Positions 1 through 7,488 of a stretch of 13,710 bases of DNA are shown here, one piece after another. The stretch's first letter is position 1; every line of letters starts with the position of its first letter. The translations under genes and the position numbers were made by a program. The stretch is from CAYTRP01 sp964625145 (GTDB taxonomy: Bacteria > Sumerlaeota > Sumerlaeia > SLMS01 > JAHLLQ01): the NCBI GenBank assembly GCA_964625145.1, contig CAZVAQ010000091.1:1-13710 (forward strand), in the 5' to 3' direction. The notes under the pieces were generated by a model, which was not told the origin of the DNA, ran no database searches, and was given only the letters and a program-made list of their open reading frames with translations.

Positions 1-1104
1 AAGGGCAAGCGCGTTGGCCTGCTGACCAATCCCACCGGCGTCGATGGCGAGCTGCGTCTCATTGCCGACCGGTTGCACGAGCATCCGGAGGTCGAACTCG
101 TCGCCTTCTTCGCGCCCGAACACGGCGTGCGCGGGGACGAGCAGGCCGGGCGGCACGCGGATGACTTTGTCGATCCGATCACCGGCCTGCCGGTGCATTC
201 GATGTATGGGCCCCGGCAGTCGCCTTTGCCGGAGCATCTGGCGGATCTGGACGTCATGGTCTTCGACATCCAGGACGTCGGCTCGCGCTTCTACACGTTT
301 GTGTGGTCGATGACGCTGGCGATGGAGGCCTGTGCCGCGAATGGCAAGGCGTTTGTCGTGCTCGATCGCCCCAATCCCATCGGCCTGACGAAGATCGAAG
401 GGCAGCCGAACCGCTTCAACGCGGGCCTGATCGGTCGCAAGTGGCCGAATGCCGAGTTCGGCGTCGCCACGCGCCATGGCCTGACCGCTGGCGAGCTGGC
501 GACGTTGGTGAATGAGGAGTGGATGGACCCGAAGGTCGACCTGACCGTCGTGAAGGTTCCGGGCCTCACGCGCGGGGTGTCATTCGAGGAGACCGGTTAT
601 CCATGGGTGTTTCCGTCGCCGAACATGCCGACCATCGACACGGCGCTGGTCTATCCGGGCCTGTGCATCTTTGAGGGTACGAACTTGAGCGAAGGGCGCG
701 GGACGACCCGGCCTTTTGAATTGGTGGGCGCGCCGTTTGTCGACGGCACCAAGCTGGCCGAGCGCTTGAATGAACAGGGCCTGCCCGGCGTGCGATTCCG
801 TGCGGCGTGGTTCCGCCCCAGCTTCTCCAAGCACCAAGGCGAGCTGTGCGGCGGCATCCAGGTGCACGTGACCGACGCGGAGACTTTCGAGCCCGTGCGC
901 ACGGGGATCGCCGTCCTCAAGGCCGTCGTGGAGTTGTACCCGGACGACGTCACCTTCCGCAGTTCGCTCTCGCGCCTGATGGGAATCGAGAACCTGGAAG
1001 AACGGATCAGGAACGAAAGCGTGGACCAGATTGTAGCAAGCTGGCAGGCGGACCTGGAGCTGTATCGGGCGCTGCGGGCAAAGCATCTGCTGTATGGGGA
1101 GTGA
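1..1104 (+). CDS. namZ: Exo-beta-N-acetylmuramidase NamZ (DUF1343, GH171), 5'-truncated
   Basis: The reading frame is open from base 1, so the N-terminus (probably with a signal peptide) lies outside the window; 367 codons are present before TGA. Family hallmarks are visible: a GxRVGLLTNPTGVD strand at residues 2-15, FFAPEHGVRG at 36-45, TGLPVHSMYG at 61-70, DIQDVGSRFYTF at 89-100, LDRPNP at 121-126 and EGTNLSEGRGTTRPFE near 220-235. These are the conserved blocks of DUF1343. NamZ enzymes of this family remove N-acetylmuramic acid from the non-reducing end of peptidoglycan fragments, so the role is wall turnover and recycling, probably extracytoplasmic. The family is about 400 residues, so only a short N-terminal piece is missing. 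A lipoprotein gene follows 69 bp later on the same strand. The family assignment is firm; the substrate is inferred from the family. Confidence 0.93.
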   Translation, partial: KGKRVGLLTNPTGVDGELRLIADRLHEHPEVELVAFFAPEHGVRGDEQAGRHADDFVDPITGLPVHSMYGPRQSPLPEHLADLDVMVFDIQDVGSRFYTFVWSMTLAMEACAANGKAFVVLDRPNPIGLTKIEGQPNRFNAGLIGRKWPNAEFGVATRHGLTAGELATLVNEEWMDPKVDLTVVKVPGLTRGVSFEETGYPWVFPSPNMPTIDTALVYPGLCIFEGTNLSEGRGTTRPFELVGAPFVDGTKLAERLNEQGLPGVRFRAAWFRPSFSKHQGELCGGIQVHVTDAETFEPVRTGIAVLKAVVELYPDDVTFRSSLSRLMGIENLEERIRNESVDQIVASWQADLELYRALRAKHLLYGE

Positions 1105-1173
1105 GGGGTGAAAAGGTCGGCATTTGGGGGGAATGTGGTTGGTGCGTAACTAGTACGGTTTGGAGAAGCGGCT

Positions 1174-2886
1174 ATGCGGAAACTGTGCTTGTTTATGATG
1201 CCGCTGCTGTTGATAGCGGCATCATGCCTGACAACCGGATGCTCCACCCATGCCATGCGTGCGGTGCCGGTGTTCAAGTCCGACCCGAATCCGGAGGCGA
1301 GCGAGATCGATTTGGAGCGCGTGAATGCATGGCCGCTCTATTACAAGGACGGCGACGTGCGGTCCGCCTTCTGGCCGCTGTACACGAAGACGGCGGATGG
1401 GCACGCGTTGGTGCCATTCTATGAGTATCGCAAGGGCGACCGGTCGCTGCGCCTGGGCCAGATCACGCACCTGCTGCCGGCGCTGGCGTCGTTCGAACCC
1501 GAGCGCAACGATAGTTGGCGCGTCCTGCTTGCGTACAAGGAGAAGACCGTCTCGCGGCTTGGCAGCTACACGCGCAATCCGGGCGACGGCTTCGTGTTGC
1601 TTCCGCCGTTTCTGTTCTGGAATGGCGAGACGCTGTGGACGCCGGTCGTCGCGCGCGGCAAGGGGCAGGATCATTCCATGTGGGGATTGCTGTATCCGTT
1701 CTTCTTCGTTGAAAGGCGCGGGCAAACAAGGCAGTTCTATGCGCTGGCACCATTGATCGGGGGATGGCGCGGCGACAAGAGCACGGGTGCGCAGCTTGTG
1801 CCGCTCTTCTACTACAACGGGCGAAAAATGGAGGATCCCGGAAAGAAATCCACCACATTCAACCTTGGGGTCGTGCTGGCGCATTATCACAAGAATGCGG
1901 AGGAGAACAAGCGCATCGCCGCGCTGGCGTGGCCATTGTTTCATCACTATCAGAAGAATGAGAAATCGGAACCGGATTATCGAAGCCGCACAAACGTCGC
2001 ACTGCTGGGCTTTCACAACAGCCGCAATAGTTCAGCCCGCTACACATACCTGCTGTGGCCGCTGGTCCAGAACGCCGACCACGGCCACACGTCGGACGGC
2101 GAGTGGAATGGCGGTTGGTTGAACGTGCTGGGGCTTGTCTTTCACCGCAGTGAATCGCCAAGGAGCAGTCACACAATGTTCCTGTGGCCGTTCTTCCAAA
2201 GCGGCGATCGTGGCGTTGATGCACAGGGCAATTCGCGCGGCAAGTGGATGAACGTCCTGGGGCTGGTCGCGCACCGTTACCGCTCATCAGATATATCAAG
2301 TGGCCATTTCCTGTGGCCCTTGTGGTACCACCGCGTGAGGCAGGTTCAGGATCAACGCGTGCAGGCGATTGCCAAGGGGATGGATTTTGACTATCGTCGC
2401 GAGACACTGAGTCATCGTTTTGCCCTGGCCGGCCTCTACGCGCAACGCCGCGAGGTCATGTCGAGAAGTGTCAAGGTGGCCGAAACCGAGGGTGACGTTG
2501 AGGCCGGAAAGGTTTCGCGCGTCGACCAACGGATCCGCGATCATTGGCGCCTGTTCCCGCTGTTGTGGTCGGAGAGGTTCGACACGGGCGAGGGCAAGTT
2601 CCTTGTGTTGTGGCGCCTTTACGATTCGCGGCGGGTTCCGCTGGATTCCGCCGATGGTGAATGGCGGCGCGAGCGCGTGCTGTGGCGGCTCTATCGCCGC
2701 GAGGAGCGCGGCACCCGAACGGCGGTGGATTCGTTCCCGTTCATGAGCTCGGCGCGCGACACGGCAACGGGTTTCCGTCGCTGGACATTGGCGGGTGGAT
2801 TGTATGAGCGGCGCACGGAGGATGGCGTGCGCAGTACCAAGCTGCTGTGGATTCCGGTTTCGCGCCGGGAAGTCCGGCAGGACTAG
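1174..2886 (+). CDS. Predicted lipoprotein with tandem WPL repeats, function unknown
   Basis: This 570-residue protein belongs to no named family I recognise. The ATG is preceded by GGAGAAG (1162-1168). Residues 1-23 form a lipoprotein-type signal: a hydrophobic core MMPLLLIAA followed by LTTGC with candidate lipid-carrying Cys23; threonine at -3 is not the ideal lipobox. The mature part has no membrane segment and is rich in Trp, Tyr, Arg and Pro. Short WPL or WPF cores recur at W53, W67, W253, W295, W338 and W381; the last three are exactly 43 residues apart, and two units share VLGLVxHR (318-324 and 361-367). Variant cores FPLLW, VLWRLY twice and LLWIPV continue to the C-terminus. Alternating aromatic and hydrophobic strands suggest a beta-rich repeat fold facing the periplasm or anchored at the outer membrane; this is inference. 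It may be co-transcribed with namZ. Confidence 0.85.
   Translation: MRKLCLFMMPLLLIAASCLTTGCSTHAMRAVPVFKSDPNPEASEIDLERVNAWPLYYKDGDVRSAFWPLYTKTADGHALVPFYEYRKGDRSLRLGQITHLLPALASFEPERNDSWRVLLAYKEKTVSRLGSYTRNPGDGFVLLPPFLFWNGETLWTPVVARGKGQDHSMWGLLYPFFFVERRGQTRQFYALAPLIGGWRGDKSTGAQLVPLFYYNGRKMEDPGKKSTTFNLGVVLAHYHKNAEENKRIAALAWPLFHHYQKNEKSEPDYRSRTNVALLGFHNSRNSSARYTYLLWPLVQNADHGHTSDGEWNGGWLNVLGLVFHRSESPRSSHTMFLWPFFQSGDRGVDAQGNSRGKWMNVLGLVAHRYRSSDISSGHFLWPLWYHRVRQVQDQRVQAIAKGMDFDYRRETLSHRFALAGLYAQRREVMSRSVKVAETEGDVEAGKVSRVDQRIRDHWRLFPLLWSERFDTGEGKFLVLWRLYDSRRVPLDSADGEWRRERVLWRLYRREERGTRTAVDSFPFMSSARDTATGFRRWTLAGGLYERRTEDGVRSTKLLWIPVSRREVRQD
2047..2304 (+). repeat. Two 43-residue protein repeat units in the WPL lipoprotein
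   Basis: Two consecutive 129-bp units encode residues 292-334 and 335-377. Each opens with a [YM][LF]LWP[LF] core, contains a DG/GN-rich loop followed by GxWxNVLGLVxHR, and ends with a serine-rich segment. A third opening core, HFLWPL, starts immediately after. A more diverged core, LAWPLF, sits about 42 residues before the first. The similarity is at protein level; the DNA has clearly diverged. Confidence 0.8.
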
Positions 2887-2918
2887 GCTCCGCTGAAGGA
2901 AATGAAGATCTTGAGCAG

Positions 2919-3503
2919 TCAGTGCGGCGGTGGCCGGTCGACTTCACGGATGAATTGCTCAATGCGGGCGATGGAGTCGTGACTGTCGACGACGATGATC
3001 TTGTTTGTGCGGCCGTCGTAATTCATGCGCCCGCTTTCAGAGAGCATGGCCCGGAGCGGCGATTCGAGTTCCGACGCGCGAATGTGTTCCGGCCGGAATA
3101 CCTTTGTGGGACTCATGCACGGCCCCAGCGTGTTGGCGCGGTACCACTCCTCGCTCGCAATGCCGTAGGAGCCATCGTCGAAGCGAAACCATGTCCATCC
3201 CTTGGGTTGTGCAATCGCGTTGAGGGCGGACTCCAGATCGGCGCCTTCATCGGAGAGGAGCACCTGCTCCGCGCCGATGTCTCCCAGCGATTCAATGTTG
3301 ACGCCATGCTTCCGGGAAAGCGCGGCGATGTGTTGATCCAAGCGGGCTTCGGAGAGGCCCGGATTGGAGAGATTGACAGAAGCGGAGGAACCCGTGTATT
3401 CCGGCAGTGCGGATGGTCTATCGCGGGTCGGACTCGATGCGCAGGCTGCCATTGAGAGCAAAGCGATGGCGACGATCGCGTGTTGAAAAATGGATGAATT
3501 CAC
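2919..3503 (-). CDS. Small lipoprotein with secretin-type N-domains, no channel domain
   Basis: The protein has 194 residues from a GTG start at 3503. I chose this start because it begins a clean lipoprotein signal (hydrophobic residues 9-17, then SMAAC with Cys21) and AAAGGG lies 7 bases upstream; a longer frame to a TTG at 3572 would bury the signal. Residues about 42-118 resemble the STN/N0 domain of secretins and TonB receptors: a short beta segment, a helix with a HGVNI core, a VLLSDEGADLESALNAIA helix and a GWTWFRFDDGSYGI hairpin. Residues about 134-190 match the secretin N1-type repeat: FRPEHIRASEL, a GRMNYDGRTNKIIVVD core, then IARIEQFIREVDRP. In full secretins these periplasmic domains precede the outer-membrane channel, which is absent here, as the stop follows PPPH. 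It is convergent with the WPL lipoprotein gene (32-bp gap). It could be a secretin accessory protein or a stand-alone adaptor. Confidence 0.8.
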   Translation of the reverse strand: MNSSIFQHAIVAIALLSMAACASSPTRDRPSALPEYTGSSASVNLSNPGLSEARLDQHIAALSRKHGVNIESLGDIGAEQVLLSDEGADLESALNAIAQPKGWTWFRFDDGSYGIASEEWYRANTLGPCMSPTKVFRPEHIRASELESPLRAMLSESGRMNYDGRTNKIIVVDSHDSIARIEQFIREVDRPPPH

Positions 3504-3722
3504 GGATGGGCCCTTTGCCGATGAAGTCTCGAAGAGTCCCGACCGGCAGTCAAGGCCTTGCGTTTGCCGCAAATGGCTTGAAAGTTCATCTTTGTGAGGC
3601 TCTGGCGGAGGTATCTAGGTGGAGAAGAGCATTGATGGGAGATGGGGAAATGGGATATCCAAGTCTTCGATTTGGGGGTCCCCATCCCCAGGCCTACTCC
3701 ATGAACTGTACGAGGCTCCCAA
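3504..3722. other. Intergenic stretch without a recognisable gene
   Basis: Together with the small ORF that follows, this makes a 390-bp gap between the mini-secretin and ABC-F genes. Apart from the palindrome at 3551-3560 and a GGGGGTCCCC run at 3674-3683, I see no structured element, RNA gene or supported coding frame. Open frames here have no family features or convincing ribosome binding sites. It should hold the promoter of the minus-strand mini-secretin gene. Confidence 0.5.
3551..3560. promoter_or_regulatory. Perfect 10-bp palindrome upstream of the mini-secretin gene
   Basis: CAAGGCCTTG reads the same on both strands and lies 48 to 57 bases upstream of the GTG start at 3503. It could be an operator half-site pair, but a 10-bp palindrome can arise by chance and no promoter hexamers are evident beside it. 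Confidence 0.2.
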
Positions 3723-3887
3723 ATGCCGGATGCTGCGGCACATCGAGAATGGTTTCAGCAGCATGTGCGAGCCGGCTTGGATGCCGCCAACGCTGGTGTT
3801 GTTCTTTCTGCCGATGAAGTGGAGTCGCAGGCAGTCGAATGGCGTGAGCGATTGACGAGGTTGAAGAAGATACGGATGACTGAGTGA
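3723..3887 (+). CDS. Short orphan ORF resembling a type II antitoxin C-terminus
   Basis: Fifty-four codons run from ATG 3723 to TGA 3887, with GAGG at 3712-3715 seven bases before the start. An in-frame stop at 3702-3704 prevents extension much further upstream. The product begins MPDAAAHREWFQQHVRAGLD and continues AANAGVVLSADEVESQAVEW with a basic tail. The pattern of an aromatic HxxWF, an amphipathic V-x-x-GL helix, an A-N-A-G turn and an S-x-x-EV helix is typical of short RelB/ParD/StbD-like antitoxins, where this part wraps the toxin. The N-terminal DNA-binding part is absent or minimal, and no toxin gene is adjacent: the ABC-F stop codon lies six bases downstream on the other strand. It may be a decayed remnant or a tiny stand-alone antitoxin. 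The resemblance was judged by eye. Confidence 0.4.
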   Translation: MPDAAAHREWFQQHVRAGLDAANAGVVLSADEVESQAVEWRERLTRLKKIRMTE

Positions 3888-3893
3888 GTCCCC

Positions 3894-5876
3894 TCACACC
3901 GCCGCGTCTTCCAACTGCTCCTCGATTTCCTCGGCGCGGGCTTCGATGTTTGCCCATTCCGCTTCTGCGCCTTCCTGGGCGGCGCGGGATTCATCGAGTT
4001 GCGCTTGAAGCTTCGCCAACTTCGCCGCGTTTGTCGCGTTGGCCGGATCGGCCATGGCATTCTCCAACTCGCGGACCTGGGCCTCGTGCCGGGCGATTTG
4101 GTCCTCCAGCTCCTCGGCGTGCTTGCGCAATTTGCGCAGTTCCTTGTCGAGCGCCTTGCGATCCTCGCGGGAGATCGCGGGCGAGCCGCCGTTGCTTGCG
4201 GCGGCGTTGATCTTCTTCTCGATGGGGCGTGCCGATTCGGCTGCTGGCGGGGGAGGCGCCGCGGTGCCAAGTTCCTTCAGCCGCAGGTAGTCCGCGTAGT
4301 TCCCGGGATAGGATGTCGCCTTGCCGTCGGCAATCTCCACGACGCGCGTCACCACATTGTCCAGGAAGTACCGGTCGTGCGAGACCAGGATCACCGCGCC
4401 GTCGTATTGCCGCAGGGCGTTTTCCAATGTCAGGCGCGATCCGATGTCCAGGTGGTTCGTCGGTTCGTCGAGCATCAACAGGTTCGCCGTGCCGCACAGC
4501 ATGCGCGCCAGGCGCAGGCGCGTCTTTTCGCCGCCGCTGAGCATCGTGATCTTCTTGTCGACGTCGTCGCCGCGGAACAGGAACGCGCCAAGGATTCCGC
4601 GGGCGCGATCGGAAACGGAGAGCGGCGCGGCGGAGAGGAACTCGCCGAGCACCGTGTTGCCGGGATGCAGGTCCTCGTGGTCGTACTGCGCGAAGTAATC
4701 CGGCTCGACATTGCTGCCGTAGATCACCTTGCCCGTGTCGGGATTGAGCTTCTGCGCCAGCACCTTCATCAGCGTCGACTTGCCCGCGCCGTTCACACCG
4801 ACCAAGGCGACCTTCTCGCCGCGATAGATGGTGAAGTCCACATTCTGCAGCACGTGATTGCGGCCGAAGGACTTGTTGATGCCATTGGCGACGATGACTT
4901 CCTTGCCGCTGCGCGGGGCGGAGGGGAAACTGAAGTGGATGGTCGACTCGTCCGGTGTCGGCTCCTCGACAATCTCCATGCGCTCCAGCGACTTGATGCG
5001 CGACTGGACCAGCGCGGCCTTGCTCGCCTGGTACCGGAAGCGGTCGATGAACTTCTGGATCTGCTGCAGCTCGATCTGCTGGTTCTCGTAAGCGCGGCGC
5101 TGCATCTCGCGCCGCTCGGCGCGCTTCTGCAGGGATTCCGTGTAGTTGCCGCGATAGATGATCACGTTGCCGCGGTCCACCTCGACGACCTTGTTCACCA
5201 ACCTGTCCATGAAGGCGCGCTCGTGGCTGACCATCAGCACGCTCCCCTCATGGTTGCGCAGCCACTCGCCGAGCCACTCGATGCTCTCGATGTCCAGGTG
5301 GTTGGTGGGCTCGTCCAGCAGCAGGATATCGGGGTTTGCGAGGAGCAGCTTGCCCAACGCGATGCGCATCTGCCATCCGCCGGAGAACTCGCGGCAACGG
5401 CGGGACAAATCCGACGGCTTGAACCCCAGGCCCGCCATCACCTTCCCGATGTTCGAATCCATCGAGTAGATGTCGCGGCGCATGGTCTCGTGAAGCAGAT
5501 AGTCGTAGCGATCGGCCAGGCGATGATACTCGTCGCTGTCATGGTCGTTCATCTCGCCCATGCGATGCTCGATGTCGCGCATTTCCTTCTCGTGGTCCAG
5601 GACCTCCTGAAAGACCGTGCGGCATTCCTCCTCCACGGTCAGGGGGCTCTCGATCAGGATCTCCTGGGGGAGATAGCCGATCTCGGTCGTCTTGGGATAG
5701 GAGACGGTGCCCGACTCGGGGGAGAGGATGCCGGCGATGATCTTGAGCAGGGTGGACTTGCCGGCGCCGTTGGGCCCGATGATGGCGGCGCGCTCGCCAT
5801 CGTCCACCTTGAAGGTGGCGTCCTTCAGGACATGGCGGGCGCCGAAATGCAGGTTTACGCCGGTGACATCAAACAT
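3894..5876 (-). CDS. ABC-F family ATPase (Uup/YheS type)
   Basis: This 660-residue cytoplasmic protein has two ABC ATPase domains and no membrane segment. Domain 1 has Walker A GPNGAGKST (34-42), signature FSGGW (164-168), Walker B ILLLDEP (184-190) and switch SHER (217-220). Domain 2 has Walker A GVNGAGKST (360-368), signature LSGGEK (446-451), Walker B LLMLDEP (466-472) and switch SHDR (499-502). Between them, residues about 240-305 form the charged linker (ABC_tran_Xtn) with YENQQIELQQIQKFIDRF. After a proline/alanine hinge (539-545), residues about 570-657 form a coiled coil as in Uup-type C-terminal domains. ABC-F proteins act on the ribosome or on nucleic acids rather than in transport; which applies cannot be read from sequence. 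The ATG at 5876 has no clear Shine-Dalgarno sequence. It is divergent from the SurA-like gene. Confidence 0.95.
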   Translation of the reverse strand: MFDVTGVNLHFGARHVLKDATFKVDDGERAAIIGPNGAGKSTLLKIIAGILSPESGTVSYPKTTEIGYLPQEILIESPLTVEEECRTVFQEVLDHEKEMRDIEHRMGEMNDHDSDEYHRLADRYDYLLHETMRRDIYSMDSNIGKVMAGLGFKPSDLSRRCREFSGGWQMRIALGKLLLANPDILLLDEPTNHLDIESIEWLGEWLRNHEGSVLMVSHERAFMDRLVNKVVEVDRGNVIIYRGNYTESLQKRAERREMQRRAYENQQIELQQIQKFIDRFRYQASKAALVQSRIKSLERMEIVEEPTPDESTIHFSFPSAPRSGKEVIVANGINKSFGRNHVLQNVDFTIYRGEKVALVGVNGAGKSTLMKVLAQKLNPDTGKVIYGSNVEPDYFAQYDHEDLHPGNTVLGEFLSAAPLSVSDRARGILGAFLFRGDDVDKKITMLSGGEKTRLRLARMLCGTANLLMLDEPTNHLDIGSRLTLENALRQYDGAVILVSHDRYFLDNVVTRVVEIADGKATSYPGNYADYLRLKELGTAAPPPPAAESARPIEKKINAAASNGGSPAISREDRKALDKELRKLRKHAEELEDQIARHEAQVRELENAMADPANATNAAKLAKLQAQLDESRAAQEGAEAEWANIEARAEEIEEQLEDAAV

Positions 5877-6068
5877 GGTTGGGGCGGTATTTTCCGGGTC
5901 GGATACGGGGAATTGTGGGGGGCGGGAATGCCGGCTCCCGCCGGGCGGGAACCCTTGGGCATGGACGGCCAGCCGCGCAAGGGGCGATTGGGGGGGAAAT
6001 GACCTTGATCGGAGGCGGGGGCATCTGGCCTATGGCCCGGCAGTCCGAACTTGGGAGGCCGCCTTTCC
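5877..6068. promoter_or_regulatory. Divergent promoter region with G-rich inverted repeat
   Basis: These 192 bp separate the ABC-F gene (minus) from the SurA-like gene (plus), so both promoters should lie here. An inverted repeat GGCGGGA (5921-5927) and TCCCGCC (5936-5942) with an 8-base loop is followed by another GGCGGGA copy at 5944-5950. A 7-G run occurs at 5990-5996. No convincing -35/-10 pair stands out. Confidence 0.4.
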
Positions 6069-7454
6069 ATGAGCTATCGCCGTAATCTGCTGATCATGAC
6101 CGCCGTCGTCCTCGGTCTTGGCTTTGGGCCTGCCTCCGCCCAAAACGATGAGGACGCCATCGAGACTTTCATCCGCGACGATCGCTCCAGCGCCACCGCG
6201 CGGACGGCCCGGCCCGACCAGATGCTGCCGCGCCAGTCCGACGATGCAGACCCGGCCGAGGAGGCAAGACGCCCCGACCCCGAGACGGTCATCGTGGCCC
6301 TCGTCAATGGACACATCATGACCCGCGCCGAGCTGGACCGCAAGGTCCGGGCGCGGCTGAACAACTCCGACGTGGAGGACAATTCCGCAACCTTCGGTGA
6401 CCAGGGTTTCGTCCTCGTCCTCGGTGGGCCGACAAGGACGATGACTCAGGAAGCCGTCACCCAGTACCGTCAGGATCGCGATTTGGAATACCGCGACATG
6501 ATCATCGGCGTGGAGGGGGAGATCGTCCGCGAGTGGATGGAGTACAAGATCCTGTCCGACGAAGCGCGCCGCCAGGGGATCATCATCTCCGAGCGCGAGT
6601 TCCAGGCGCGTCTCGACGAGATCAACCGCGACTACGATCTGAACAACCGCTCCGTGGAGGAAATCCTGCGCCAGTTCGGGATGTCCCGCGCTGATCTGGA
6701 TGCCTACATCAGCGACGCGCTACTGATCGACAAGCTGCTGGATCGCTATGTCGAGATTAACAAGCCCGATACTTTCCTGAAGGCCCAGTACGAGCGTAAC
6801 CCGGACTTGTTCATCACGCCGCCGTCGTACCGCATCGCGCACTTCTCCATATCCGTTCCGGATGCGAAGTACCTTCACACCAACCGCCGGATGCGCGAGG
6901 ACTACTTCAAGTCATTGGAGCGCACCATGAACACCGTGCGCCAGCGCCTGAACAAGAAGGAGGACGCCGAGACCGTTTTTGCCGAGTTCAACGACCCGGA
7001 GAATGGTACCTGGGGCACCGTGCTCGACACCAACCTCGTGGCGGGGTCGATGCCTGACAACTTGCGCAAGGCCATCCTCGAACTCAAGGAAGGGGAGACG
7101 ACCCGCGTCCAGCAGGTCTCTGTCCGGCATGGCGACAGCATTGTGCCGGAGACCTACCACGTCGTGCGGCTGGAGAAGATTTATCCGCCCGGCGGCACCA
7201 CCTTCGCCTCTGCCTTGCCGCGCTTGCGCAAGGTGGCCAAGGAAGCTGCCAAGGAGGAGTTGCTGGGAATCCTGATGGCCAAGGGGAGCACCCACCGGCG
7301 CATGTCGAACTTGGGCGGGCTGGACCCCACGCGCCTGCCCGACCGGGCCGAACTCATGATGCCCAAGCCGGGTATCGACCTGCGCATTGGCAGCATGAGC
7401 ACCACGGCCAGCGCCTCGCCAACACGGACACGCACCAACCGGGCTGTTCGGTAA
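6069..7454 (+). CDS. Secreted SurA-like chaperone with divergent parvulin-like domain
   Basis: The protein has 461 residues from ATG 6069, with GGGAGG at 6053-6058. This start begins a clear Sec signal peptide (positives at 4-5, hydrophobic core 7-19, ASA-Q cleavage after residue 24). An acidic, low-complexity stretch follows to about 72. Residues 74-90 hold the SurA N-terminal motif VIVALVNGHIMTRAELD, and about 148-250 are helical (WMEYKILSDEARRQGI, then an EEILRQFGMSRADLD helix), as in SurA/PrsA chaperone modules. Residues about 252-372 fit a parvulin prolyl-isomerase layout (YRIAHFSIS strand, AETVFAEFNDPENGTWGTV, MPDNLRKAILELKEGE, YHVVRLEKI), but the GGDLG-type motif of active parvulins is lost. 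The likely role is periplasmic chaperoning of outer-membrane proteins. The C-terminus ends in a serine/threonine/arginine-rich tail. Confidence 0.85.
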   Translation: MSYRRNLLIMTAVVLGLGFGPASAQNDEDAIETFIRDDRSSATARTARPDQMLPRQSDDADPAEEARRPDPETVIVALVNGHIMTRAELDRKVRARLNNSDVEDNSATFGDQGFVLVLGGPTRTMTQEAVTQYRQDRDLEYRDMIIGVEGEIVREWMEYKILSDEARRQGIIISEREFQARLDEINRDYDLNNRSVEEILRQFGMSRADLDAYISDALLIDKLLDRYVEINKPDTFLKAQYERNPDLFITPPSYRIAHFSISVPDAKYLHTNRRMREDYFKSLERTMNTVRQRLNKKEDAETVFAEFNDPENGTWGTVLDTNLVAGSMPDNLRKAILELKEGETTRVQQVSVRHGDSIVPETYHVVRLEKIYPPGGTTFASALPRLRKVAKEAAKEELLGILMAKGSTHRRMSNLGGLDPTRLPDRAELMMPKPGIDLRIGSMSTTASASPTRTRTNRAVR

Positions 7455-7463
7455 GGAACAGCC
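7442..7463. terminator. Hairpin over the stop codon, between convergent genes
   Basis: GGCTGTTC (7442-7449) and GAACAGCC (7456-7463) form a perfect 8-bp stem with a 6-base loop that contains the TAA stop of the SurA-like gene. It lies in the gap between convergent genes and could end transcription from both sides. There is no T-tract, so intrinsic termination is uncertain. Confidence 0.5.
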
Positions 7464-7488
7464 ACCCATCGCCTAGTGTGCAATTTGG

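Noticed and set aside
2847..3455. A 202-codon plus-strand ORF opposite the mini-secretin gene
   Set aside because: The minus-strand frame has a signal peptide, lipobox and domain motifs; this one has none and lacks a ribosome binding site.
3694..3957. A minus-strand 87-codon ORF across the ABC-F 3' end
   Set aside because: It overlaps the real ABC-F coding end out of frame and has no family features; the opposite-strand antitoxin-like frame is better supported.
3999..6002. A 667-codon plus-strand ORF opposite the ABC-F gene
   Set aside because: It is antisense to a clear ABC-F protein with all motifs intact. Long antisense frames are expected in GC-rich coding DNA, and its translation is low-complexity without family motifs.
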